Shown in pieces: positions 1 through 5,583 of a stretch of 8,511 bases of DNA (the first letter of the stretch is position 1; every line of letters starts with the position of its first letter). Position numbers and translations under genes: made by a program. Source of the DNA: Fischerella sp. (GTDB lineage: Bacteria; Cyanobacteriota; Cyanobacteriia; Cyanobacteriales; Nostocaceae); assembly GCA_026419705.1 (NCBI GenBank), contig JANZYY010000205.1, positions 1-8,511 of the forward strand, written 5' to 3'. The notes beneath the pieces were generated by a model. It was not told the DNA's origin and did no database searches. It saw only the letters and a list, made by a program, of their open reading frames with translations.

Positions 1-510
1 GTCTTCAATCACCTTCAAATTGTAACGAGAAGCAATCTCACCGATAGCATCCATATCACAAGGACGACCAGCAAAGTGCACAGGCACGATTGCCTTTGTC
101 TTGGGGGCGATCTTAGCTTCTATCTGTATCGGATCGATATTCATCGTTACTGGGTTTACATCTGCCAGCACTGGTGTAGCACCTGCGTGAATAATCGCGT
201 TAATTGTGGCACAAAAAGTCAAGGGAGTAGTAATTACCTCATCCCCCGGTTCTAAGCAAGCAGCTAGCATGCTCAGATGTAAAGCAGCAGTGCAAGAATT
301 GACTGCTACTGCATACTGAGCACCTTTGTAAGCCTTGAAATCGTTTTCAAAGCGCATCACCTTTGGTCCTGTACCCAACCAGCCACTTGCCATACTGGCA
401 AGTACTTCCTGAATCTCAGCATCCTCAATTGCCGGAGATCCGAAAATCAGGAAATGGTCACGACAAACACCAGCAGTGGTAACTGCTGACTGGTCGAATA
501 TATTAGTCAT
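1..510 (-). CDS. DegT/DnrJ/EryC1/StrS-family aminotransferase, N-terminal part (cut by window edge)
   Basis: PLP-dependent enzymes of this family transaminate keto-sugars bound to nucleotides, feeding polysaccharide, LPS or glycan synthesis. The frame is open from the window edge to an ATG at 510 and gives 170 residues. Visible family features are GSPAIEDAEIQEV (24-36), GWLGTGPKVMRFENDF (43-58), NSCTAALHL (71-79, the phosphate-binding region, usually SGTAAL), PGDEVITTPLTFCAT (88-102), HAGATPVLADV (108-118), HFAGRPCDMD (145-154) and VIED (167-170), whose Asp is expected to contact the PLP ring nitrogen. The catalytic Lys lies beyond the edge. An AAAAGG ending 8 bases before the ATG supports the start. 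The exact sugar substrate cannot be told from this half. The family is sure; the gene name is left blank. It reads in the same direction as pckA, but 207 bases and a hairpin lie between them, so co-transcription is doubtful. Confidence 0.93.
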   Translation of the reverse strand, partial: MTNIFDQSAVTTAGVCRDHFLIFGSPAIEDAEIQEVLASMASGWLGTGPKVMRFENDFKAYKGAQYAVAVNSCTAALHLSMLAACLEPGDEVITTPLTFCATINAIIHAGATPVLADVNPVTMNIDPIQIEAKIAPKTKAIVPVHFAGRPCDMDAIGEIASRYNLKVIED

Positions 511-627
511 GCAAATAACCTTTTGATAATTGCACTTTCTCAGGTAAGATTTTTCTGCTCTTCTACAAGATTAACGCCTTTACTACCATTTTTATTATCA
601 CTTTTGATAGAACAATTAGCACCATGA

Positions 628-680
628 ATTTAGTTTACTCAATTGCCTCGCTTTCAGCTGCGAGGGCGTTTGAGTTAAAT
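628..680. terminator. Extended imperfect hairpin between pckA and the aminotransferase gene; possible terminator
   Basis: The stem has three paired blocks: ATTTA (628-632) with TAAAT (676-680), ACTCAA (637-642) with TTGAGT (670-675), and a GC-rich core CCTCGC (646-651) with GCGAGG (660-665). Small internal loops separate them, and the apical loop has 8 bases. It begins 38 bases after the pckA stop. There is no clean U-tract on either strand, so it may be an RNA 3'-end or processing structure rather than a textbook intrinsic terminator. Confidence 0.45.
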
Positions 681-717
681 TATTTACCGCAATCAATGAA
701 ATTTTTTCAAAAATCAG

Positions 718-2409
718 TCACTTTCTTTTTCCTACCAGAGGTCCACCTAGTAAAACTTGGGGTGCAACTGCATCTGCAAACTGTTTAAAGTTGTCCACAA
801 ACATTTCTGCAAGTTTATAAGCTTGGACATCATAGGCATCAGGATCGTCCCAAGTCAAGCGAGGGTTCAACAACTTGTCGGCTACTTCCGGACAGCGAAC
901 AGGGACATGCAAACCAAATACCGGATCAACTGTTGTTGGTACTTCATTTAGCGCTCCACTCAGTACTGCTGTCAACATGGCCCGGGTTTGCTTGATCGGG
1001 ATGCGTTCTCCCACACCATAAGATCCTCCTGTCCAACCTGTATTTATCAACCACACTTTCACTCTGTGATGTGCTATTTTTTGCCCTAGCAAACTCGCAT
1101 AAACACTAGGGTGCAGTGCCATAAAGGGAGCACCAAAGCAGGCACTAAAAACAGCTTCCGGCTCGTGTCCCAATCCTTTTTCCGTGCCAGCTACCTTCGC
1201 TGTGTAACCGCTCAAGAAATGATACATCGCTTGCTCGTGAGTCAACTGGGCAATAGGTGGTAATACTCCCAAGGCATCAGCAGTCAGGAAAATAATGTTT
1301 TGTGGATGACCAGTTGTGCCAGTCGGGCTAGCGTTACTGATGTATTCAATTGGGTAAGCTCCACGGGTATTTTCAGTCAGGCTGGGATCGTTTAAATCTA
1401 AGTGTCTGGTGAGGGGATCGATCGCAACATTTTCCAGAACGCTACCAAAACGTTGCGTTGTCTGGTAAATTTCCGGTTCCGCTTCCCTGGAGAGACGAAT
1501 TAACTTGGCATAGCAGCCACCTTCAAAATTGAAGATACCGCGTTCGCTCCAGCCATGCTCGTCATCACCAATCAAGCTGCGTTTGGAGTCAGCGGAAAGG
1601 GTGGTTTTACCAGTACCCGAAAGTCCAAAAAACAGGGCAATATCACCACCATGACCTACATTAGCAGCGCAGTGCATTGGCAGGACGTGATGTTGAGGTA
1701 ACAGATAGTTGAGAGTTGTAAATATCGATTTTTTAATTTCGCCAGCGTAGCTGGTGCCGCCAATTAATATTAATTTGCGGGCAAAATTTAAGATAATAAA
1801 GACATCTGAATGCGTGCCATCAATTTCTGGTCTGGCCTGGAAGTTTGGTAGAGCAATCAGAGTAAAATCAGGTACAAAATTTGCCAGTTCCGCCGCCGTT
1901 CCTCCCATGAATAAGTTGCGGACAAAAATGCTGTGCCATGCTGTCTCGGTGATGAAGCGAATAGACAGCCGATAAGCGGGATCGGCGCCAGCGTAACGAT
2001 CTTGAATAAATAACTCTCGTCCCTGCAGATATGCTAACATCCTTCCATAGAGAGCCTCAAAACGATGCTCGCTGAAAGGATGATTGACCTTACCCCACCA
2101 AACTCGATCGATGCTGCTGGGTTCGCGGACAATAAATTTGTCATTTGGCGATCGCCCTGTATGCGGATCGGTACGCACAACCAGGGGACCCGAATGTGCT
2201 ATTACCCCTTCTTGTCGGCGAATCGCTTCTTCATAAAGAGCCGGGGTGGAAAGATTCCAATAAACAACACCTGTGTTGAGGATACCTTGCTGTTCCAGAC
2301 CATAATTACTCTGCATCACGCTGTGTTCAGACGTTACCGACTCTATGGAACTACTGTTCGGCAGCGGTGCGCGATTAAGTCGAGTCTGTACAAAAATATT
2401 CTGTTTCAT
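718..2409 (-). CDS. pckA: Phosphoenolpyruvate carboxykinase (ATP)
   Basis: Cytosolic enzyme for oxaloacetate + ATP = PEP + ADP + CO2, linking C4 acids to gluconeogenesis. The 563 residues compare with about 540 in E. coli. Motifs in order: HTGRSPNDK (83-91, substrate-binding Arg86), YAGEIKK (221-227, catalytic Lys226/Lys227), PMHCAAN (244-250, metal-ligand His246), P-loop GLSGTGKTT (262-270), kinase-2 LIGDDEHGW (279-287, metal-ligand Asp283), NFEGGCYAK (294-302), ENTRGAYPI (346-354), KVAGTEKG (405-412), ACFGAPFM (423-430) and NTGWTGGSYG (456-465). The P-loop and this motif set mark the ATP rather than the GTP type. All expected catalytic residues are present. The start is uncertain: the first ATG (2409) has only a weak upstream GGGG, and Met32 (2316) aligns better with the N-terminus of the E. 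coli enzyme, leaving a poorly conserved 31-residue extension. Product certain, start about 60%. Confidence 0.98.
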   Translation of the reverse strand: MKQNIFVQTRLNRAPLPNSSSIESVTSEHSVMQSNYGLEQQGILNTGVVYWNLSTPALYEEAIRRQEGVIAHSGPLVVRTDPHTGRSPNDKFIVREPSSIDRVWWGKVNHPFSEHRFEALYGRMLAYLQGRELFIQDRYAGADPAYRLSIRFITETAWHSIFVRNLFMGGTAAELANFVPDFTLIALPNFQARPEIDGTHSDVFIILNFARKLILIGGTSYAGEIKKSIFTTLNYLLPQHHVLPMHCAANVGHGGDIALFFGLSGTGKTTLSADSKRSLIGDDEHGWSERGIFNFEGGCYAKLIRLSREAEPEIYQTTQRFGSVLENVAIDPLTRHLDLNDPSLTENTRGAYPIEYISNASPTGTTGHPQNIIFLTADALGVLPPIAQLTHEQAMYHFLSGYTAKVAGTEKGLGHEPEAVFSACFGAPFMALHPSVYASLLGQKIAHHRVKVWLINTGWTGGSYGVGERIPIKQTRAMLTAVLSGALNEVPTTVDPVFGLHVPVRCPEVADKLLNPRLTWDDPDAYDVQAYKLAEMFVDNFKQFADAVAPQVLLGGPLVGKRK

Positions 2410-2567
2410 TGCCCCATTTTTTACTATTCAACGCTGTAGTCAGCCAACAACTGGTAGTACTTCACCAACATAAAATTGATGGGTGTTAGTCCGGGAAAGA
2501 GTAAAAGATGATTGCAAATCTTTTCCCCTTGTCCCTTCACCTTACCCCATCTGCCAAAGTTTCTTTG

Positions 2568-2632
2568 ATTCATATCTTGCACCCCTTGCCACAACCCCAC
2601 GCGACCCACCACCCTCGTTTCAACCTGGCAGG
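2568..2632 (-). repeat. Degenerate dispersed repeat, copy 1
   Basis: It shares ATTC-N2-ATCTTGCAC, then the exact 13-mer CCACCACCCTCGT (2606-2618), then a CC(T)GGCAGG-like block with the segment at 4890-4957. The spacing between the two exact cores is 32 versus 33 bases. Read on the minus strand, it and its flank (AGAGCCTCTAGCTCCCATTC, CAGGTTGAAACGAGGGTGG) resemble the very common Nostoc-type repeat containing CCTGGGAACGAGG. The resemblance is from memory; the similarity between the two copies is seen directly. Confidence 0.6.
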
Positions 2633-2777
2633 TAAGAATGGGAGCTAGAGGCTCTCGTACTCGAATGATGCAAGACTCCCATGAATTCAACAGCACAGGA
2701 TGATGGCGACTGCATCCAGAATGCAGTCAATCACAGAAAATTTAAATCGCATTTTTAATTCAACTTACTACCAGACT

Positions 2778-2807
2778 ATGAGAAGAATGTGAGGAACTTG
2801 TGAGGAA
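2778..2807 (-). promoter_or_regulatory. Three 8-bp direct repeats at 11-bp period; candidate response-regulator operator
   Basis: On the minus strand the units read TTCCTCAC, AAG, TTCCTCAC, ATT, CTTCTCAT. Two units are identical; the third differs only by three transitions. Three 8-mers with 3-bp gaps is the layout of PhoB/OmpR-family sites such as the cyanobacterial Pho box, but the sequence is not the Pho box consensus (which has a TTAA core). It lies about 370 bases upstream of the pckA start and about 150 bases past the stop of the upstream gene. The regulator is unknown. Confidence 0.4.
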
Positions 2808-2910
2808 GGAGTTATTTTTCCTACGGATGAGGTAGGTTTGTCAACTAGCCCTGTCAAGGTGGATAAAAAATGAACCCAAATCTTAGTAGAGAAGACTATT
2901 TTCCTCACAA
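2798..2910. repeat. 10-bp perfect inverted repeat with 93-base interior
   Basis: TTGTGAGGAA (2798-2807) is the exact reverse complement of TTCCTCACAA (2901-2910). The left arm overlaps the first unit of the 11-bp-period repeat, so the right arm supplies a further copy of the same 8-mer in the opposite orientation. This is consistent with a distant second site for the same protein, or with the ends of a small decayed element. The interior has no gene. Confidence 0.4.
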
Positions 2911-2957
2911 AAATCCATTTGCAAGACTCACACCCTGACTGGGGTAGTTTGTCAACT
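2837..2957. repeat. Direct repeat pair GTAG(G)TTTGTCAACT
   Basis: TTTGTCAACT occurs at 2837-2846 and 2948-2957, 111 bases apart. Similarity extends leftwards (GGTAGG versus GGTAG, preceded by CCT-AC and CCTGAC). On the minus strand each copy contains TTGACA. The second copy ends three bases past the stop of the coiled-coil gene. It could be a small duplication or paired binding sites. Confidence 0.35.
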
Positions 2958-2960
2958 TAT

Positions 2961-4226
2961 TTAAACTGAGTTTTTACACTCATCTAGTGGATTTTTTTCC
3001 TTTGCTGGTTTCTTGGCTATTTCTACCCAAACAGTCATCAGTCCTAATTCACGATCAAATTTGAACTCAGGTGTGTTGAGAATTTGAGCTAACTGTTTGA
3101 TTTTGTCAGCGTGTTCGTTGAGGTCTTTAGCCCTGATTAAACGAGTATTTCGATCAATATGAAAACCTAGATTTGCTTGCCACTGTTCGTAATCACTATG
3201 AGCGCGGTCTAAGATAATTCCTAACTGTTCAAAATAGCCAATAATAATATTTGCTACCCATAGGTCATCGCGAGTTGGTGTAGACCAGTATTGAGGACGT
3301 TTGAGAGCTTTAATTTCTTCATCTTTTTGAGCTAGTCGCTCCATAGCCTTTTCCAATTCTGCGATGATGTGTTTGATGTATTGCTCGTTCTGAGCAGCTA
3401 TTTGCTCCGAACTTTCTAGTTTTGCCATGACATCATCATAATTATCCTTGTGAGCATTTACTAATTGAAATAATGCTCCTTTGGATTTTTCTTGACTGAG
3501 AATTTTTTGAAATTTTAAGCGTTCACTAATACCTAAAGTTCTGATAAATTTAACTTTCAAAGATGCTAATTCATTATGAATTTGATTGAAAACTTCTATG
3601 GTGTCGTTCACGAAATCAAGATTACCATTGCGTTCAATCTTTGCTATCCAAACTTTATAGTTCACATATCTAATCTCAATTTCACTTTTAAATTTATTCA
3701 ATCTATTGAGAATGCGCTCATCTTGAATTTGCTTGGATTTGGCGTCTATTGAGCTTTTCAACTTTTCAATAGTTTCTTCTAGTTGCGCGCTCAACAATTC
3801 TTTGATCTTGACTAAAAATTTATCTAAAATAGCATCGGCAAACAGCTTTTCTTCTGCAGTTTTATTTTGATAACTCTCTAATTCAACTTTAAGTTTAGCA
3901 ATGGTTTCTAGCAATTTCTGATTAGCTGACTGTGCTTGCCTTAACTTTCCACGTTTGATCTCCACTTCACCGCTCAGTTCAGCAATTTTCCGATCCCTGG
4001 GTTTAATCAAAGCATCTATCTGATGATTGGCATTGTCTTCATACAGATGAGAACTGGCTTCATTGACTACCCCAATAGCAGCACTACTTACAGCCACAAC
4101 CCAAGCAAGTGTTTTAGCCTTAGGATTGTCGCTTCTGACAGCCGTTACAGCTGCTAACAAGGTGATAACACCAGCGATCGCGTTAATAATGATTCTCGGC
4201 TGTCTGAGAGAGATTTTGTGTGTCAT
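2961..4226 (-). CDS. Unrecognised membrane-anchored coiled-coil protein
   Basis: The 421 residues fall into three parts. The N-terminus is basic, followed by two hydrophobic helices (about 13-30 and 37-54) joined by a short polar turn, giving a hairpin in the membrane. Residues from about 65 to 310 are highly charged, Lys/Glu/Leu-rich and predicted by eye to be long helices with heptad character (clearest at 68-125, 135-170 and 265-310). The last about 95 residues (PQYWSTPTRDDLW onward to about 407) look like a compact mixed alpha/beta domain, followed by a short basic tail. There are no Walker, nuclease or protease motifs. ATG at 4226 is preferred over an in-frame TTG at 4232 because AGAGGA sits 8 bases before the ATG and only 2 before the TTG. 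It stands alone between two large spacers and is AT-richer by eye than its neighbours. Function unknown; a structural, tethering or envelope/DNA-translocation accessory role is only a guess. Confidence 0.85.
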   Translation of the reverse strand: MTHKISLRQPRIIINAIAGVITLLAAVTAVRSDNPKAKTLAWVVAVSSAAIGVVNEASSHLYEDNANHQIDALIKPRDRKIAELSGEVEIKRGKLRQAQSANQKLLETIAKLKVELESYQNKTAEEKLFADAILDKFLVKIKELLSAQLEETIEKLKSSIDAKSKQIQDERILNRLNKFKSEIEIRYVNYKVWIAKIERNGNLDFVNDTIEVFNQIHNELASLKVKFIRTLGISERLKFQKILSQEKSKGALFQLVNAHKDNYDDVMAKLESSEQIAAQNEQYIKHIIAELEKAMERLAQKDEEIKALKRPQYWSTPTRDDLWVANIIIGYFEQLGIILDRAHSDYEQWQANLGFHIDRNTRLIRAKDLNEHADKIKQLAQILNTPEFKFDRELGLMTVWVEIAKKPAKEKNPLDECKNSV

Positions 4227-4234
4227 AATCAATG

Positions 4235-4240
4235 TCCTCT
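4235..4240 (-). promoter_or_regulatory. Ribosome binding site that fixes the ATG start at 4226
   Basis: AGAGGA on the minus strand, 8 bases upstream of the ATG at 4226. It is too close to the alternative TTG at 4232 to serve it. Confidence 0.7.
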
Positions 4241-4254
4241 ATTTTCTGTCTCGC

Positions 4255-4287
4255 TTAGGTGCCAAACAGATTGTAAGTCTCACCTAA
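4255..4287. promoter_or_regulatory. 7-bp inverted repeat in the leader of the coiled-coil gene
   Basis: TTAGGTG (4255-4261) and CACCTAA (4281-4287) are perfect reverse complements with 19 bases between them. The near edge is 28 bases before the ATG, so it could be an operator or an RNA hairpin in the 5' leader. No known regulator motif was recognised. Confidence 0.35.
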
Positions 4288-4316
4288 AACCGTAGATCAG
4301 AGTGAAATGATGAGAT

Positions 4317-4345
4317 AGCATATCGACTTTATCTTTGAAATCCAA
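4317..4345 (-). promoter_or_regulatory. Weak candidate promoter of the coiled-coil gene
   Basis: On the minus strand TTGGAT (4345-4340), a 17-base spacer, then TATGCT (4322-4317). It matches 3/6 and 4/6 positions of the sigma-70 consensus, about 90 bases before the ATG. The inverted repeat at 4255-4287 would lie in the transcribed leader. Such matches arise often by chance in AT-rich DNA. Confidence 0.22.
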
Positions 4346-4620
4346 CCCTACTTGTGCGCTACTCCAGTGATGTCTGCAATATCTTGTCATCCTTATTGTT
4401 CCCATTCCGACACTTTGTAGGTTGGGTCAATTGCTTGATATCTTTAAGCAACTAGCTGTTCATTTCCATCCTGAGCGTATACCAAGGTTGAAAATTTGGG
4501 TGCTGCATACAAATAGTGAAGTAAAAAAAAAGACATTCGATCATTGGCAGGTACAAACGCTTGATCGCGGACATTTTTGAACTAATCCTGAATTTTATCA
4601 ATTATTTCCCCTATAAAAAG

Positions 4621-4711
4621 AAAATTTGCTCTATTAAATCCTAGACTTTCCCTAATCAGGATGTTTGAGGGGAGTTGCCCCTCTATCCTTTATACAATCG
4701 AGCAAAATTTA
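4621..4711. repeat. Nested inverted repeat around a GC-rich hairpin
   Basis: The outer arms AAAATTTGCTC (4621-4631) and GAGCAAAATTT (4701-4711) are complementary apart from one extra A. Inside is a strong stem: GGAT (4659-4662) with ATCC (4685-4688) and GAGGGG (4667-4672) with CCCCTC (4678-4683), loop AGTTG, followed on the plus strand by TTTAT. It resembles a terminator, yet no plus-strand gene precedes it. It could end an unannotated small RNA or be a small mobile-element remnant. Confidence 0.45.
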
Positions 4712-4889
4712 ATCTGCAGCCAAATTAGGGTAGCCTCTGTAGATCTACTTCTGCAAACAATTGATACTCTAATTAATTTTTATTAACGTATTCTCATTTA
4801 TCCATCATTTGTCTTTGTTCAATTTTAAATTCATAAAACTTAATAAATAATAGAATATAAACAGAAACCAACTAAAAAGGTGCAACCAT

Positions 4890-4957
4890 ATTCGCATCTT
4901 GCACAACACTCACAAAAGCCCCGGCTGTCCACCACCCTCGTAACCCTCTTTGCCAGG
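4890..4957 (-). repeat. Degenerate dispersed repeat, copy 2
   Basis: Same orientation and order of blocks as 2568-2632: ATTC-N2-ATCTTGCAC (4890-4904), the exact 13-mer CCACCACCCTCGT (4929-4941), then GCCAGG. Its flank can fold: CCACCCT (4932-4938) pairs with AGGGTGG (4962-4968), and ACCCT at 4943-4947 can compete for the same partner. GTGCAA (4880-4885) and TTGCAC (4899-4904) form another small stem. Confidence 0.55.
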
Positions 4958-5000
4958 CTCAAGGGTGGCACTTAGGGCAATCATGCTCACAAAGATGAAA

Positions 5001-5031
5001 TGCAAATCCCTTTCCCAATCGCCGATTTGCA
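5001..5031. promoter_or_regulatory. 8-bp perfect inverted repeat upstream of msrB
   Basis: TGCAAATC (5001-5008) and GATTTGCA (5024-5031) are separated by 15 bases, about 108 bases before the msrB start. The centre-to-centre distance is 23 bases (about two helical turns), fitting a dimeric regulator site or an RNA stem. A related ATTGCAAATC occurs at 2511-2520 near pckA. No named regulator is proposed. Confidence 0.35.
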
Positions 5032-5056
5032 ATCTCTATTTTCAAAACAGCTATTC

Positions 5057-5133
5057 ATGAACGTTGGTACACAACAAACATGAAAATTCTTGCCCCTTTG
5101 CATAGCTGCCTTACTTTCAAGCTAGGAGACTAG
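5057..5133 (+). other. Two overlapping mini-frames ahead of msrB (possible leader peptides)
   Basis: An 8-codon frame (5057-5083, MNVGTQQT) ends in TGA overlapping the ATG of a 17-codon frame (5080-5133, MKILAPLHSCLTFKLGD) as ATGA. The latter stops 5 bases before the msrB ATG and covers its ribosome binding site. Translation through it would affect msrB initiation. Neither has a visible ribosome binding site, so chance is the likeliest explanation. Confidence 0.15.
5124..5129 (+). promoter_or_regulatory. Ribosome binding site of msrB
   Basis: AGGAGA lies 9 bases before the ATG at 5139, a strong match that supports this start. Confidence 0.75.
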
Positions 5134-5138
5134 GTGTT

Positions 5139-5552
5139 ATGACAACTTCCAATCGTGAAAAATTTGAAATTAACAAAACTGATGAAGAGTGGCGCAAAAT
5201 TTTGACACCGGAACAGTTTCGGATTTTACGCAAACACGGTACGGAACGTGCTGGCACAAGTCCATTAGATAAAAATTATGCTAAGGGGACTTACGTGTGT
5301 GCTGGTTGTGGTCAGCCACTGTTTACATCAGAAACTAAGTTTAACAGTGGTACTGGCTGGCCGAGTTTTTACGCTCCCATTGAGGGTGCAGTCGGCACAA
5401 CAATAGACAGGTCATTTTTTATGACCAGGACTGAAGTGCATTGTAGCCGTTGCGGCGGACATCTGGGTCATGTTTTTGATGACGGTCCCGCGCCTACTGG
5501 CAAGCGCTACTGCATGAACGGTGTGGCGATGAACTTTATTCCAGAAGAGTGA
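5139..5552 (+). CDS. msrB: Peptide-methionine (R)-S-oxide reductase, one-cysteine zinc form
   Basis: Repairs oxidised proteins by reducing methionine-R-sulfoxide. The 137 residues are the normal length for a stand-alone MsrB without an MsrA fusion. Visible features: two zinc CxxC pairs (Cys54/Cys57 and Cys102/Cys105), SGTGWPSF (70-77), HLGHVFDDGP (108-117) and GKRYCMNGVAMNF (121-133) with catalytic Cys125. Only these five cysteines are present. The resolving-Cys position of two-Cys enzymes (SGCGWP in plant plastidial MSRB2) is Thr72 here, as in one-Cys plant MSRB1, so recycling probably acts directly on the sulfenic acid by thioredoxin- or glutaredoxin-type reductants. No signal peptide is seen, so it is cytosolic. 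It is monocistronic: a long spacer lies upstream and a hairpin 31 bases after the stop. Confidence 0.97.
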   Translation: MTTSNREKFEINKTDEEWRKILTPEQFRILRKHGTERAGTSPLDKNYAKGTYVCAGCGQPLFTSETKFNSGTGWPSFYAPIEGAVGTTIDRSFFMTRTEVHCSRCGGHLGHVFDDGPAPTGKRYCMNGVAMNFIPEE

Positions 5553-5583
5553 ATTTTGTGTATTGATGAGTGATGGGAGAAAT

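Larger units (their letters stand above)
2410..2960. other. 550-base spacer upstream of pckA, no convincing gene
   Basis: It holds a degenerate dispersed repeat (2568-2632), a three-unit direct repeat (2778-2807), a 10-bp inverted repeat pair and a direct repeat pair, listed separately. Three TTGACA hexamers occur on the minus strand (2852-2857, 2839-2844, 2950-2955) and could serve as -35 elements for pckA, but none has a good -10 at 16-18 bases. The 90-codon frame on the minus strand (2424-2696) is rejected as a gene because it runs through the repeat, starts at an unsupported GTG and has no recognisable protein features. Confidence 0.6.
4288..5138. other. Large AT-rich spacer between the coiled-coil gene and msrB, no convincing gene
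   Basis: It contains a nested inverted repeat (4621-4711), dispersed repeat copy 2 (4890-4957), an 8-bp inverted repeat (5001-5031) and two mini-frames before msrB, listed separately. Minor items are CCAACCCTAC (4342-4351), roughly inverted by GTAGGTTGGG (4417-4426); TTGCTT/AAGCAA (4431-4451); a nine-A run (4523-4531); a perfect palindrome GTAGATCTAC (4739-4748); and a very AT-rich block at 4755-4880. No GTAN8TAC NtcA site was found. Only short frames without supporting signals occur. Confidence 0.6.

Noticed and set aside
624..788. 54-codon plus-strand frame overlapping the pckA 3' end
   Set aside because: No ribosome binding site; it passes through the hairpin and lies antisense to conserved pckA coding sequence.
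2065..2439. 124-codon plus-strand frame and other frames opposite pckA and the helicase
   Set aside because: They are antisense shadows of well-supported genes, with no protein-family features.
2424..2696. 90-codon minus-strand frame just upstream of pckA
   Set aside because: It starts at GTG without a ribosome binding site, runs through a degenerate dispersed repeat, has biased Arg/Gly/Val composition typical of translated repeat, and shows no family features.
2778..2807. CRISPR-like short repeats
   Set aside because: The units are 8 bp with 3-bp gaps, far too short for a repeat-spacer array; an operator fits better.
4063..4287. 74-codon hydrophobic plus-strand frame
   Set aside because: It is the complement of the membrane-helix region of the coiled-coil gene; the hydrophobicity reflects the opposite strand, and no ribosome binding site is present.
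4430..4580. 37-codon minus-strand frame beginning MSAIKRLYLPM
   Set aside because: No ribosome binding site, no conserved features and composition like the surrounding AT-rich DNA.
4534..4650. Possible decayed transposase fragment (plus-strand stretch with RYKRLIADIF)
   Set aside because: No start codon, no recognisable catalytic motif, and no terminal repeats that clearly match.
4739..4748. GTAGATCTAC palindrome as an NtcA site
   Set aside because: NtcA sites need GTA-N8-TAC; here the gap is 4.
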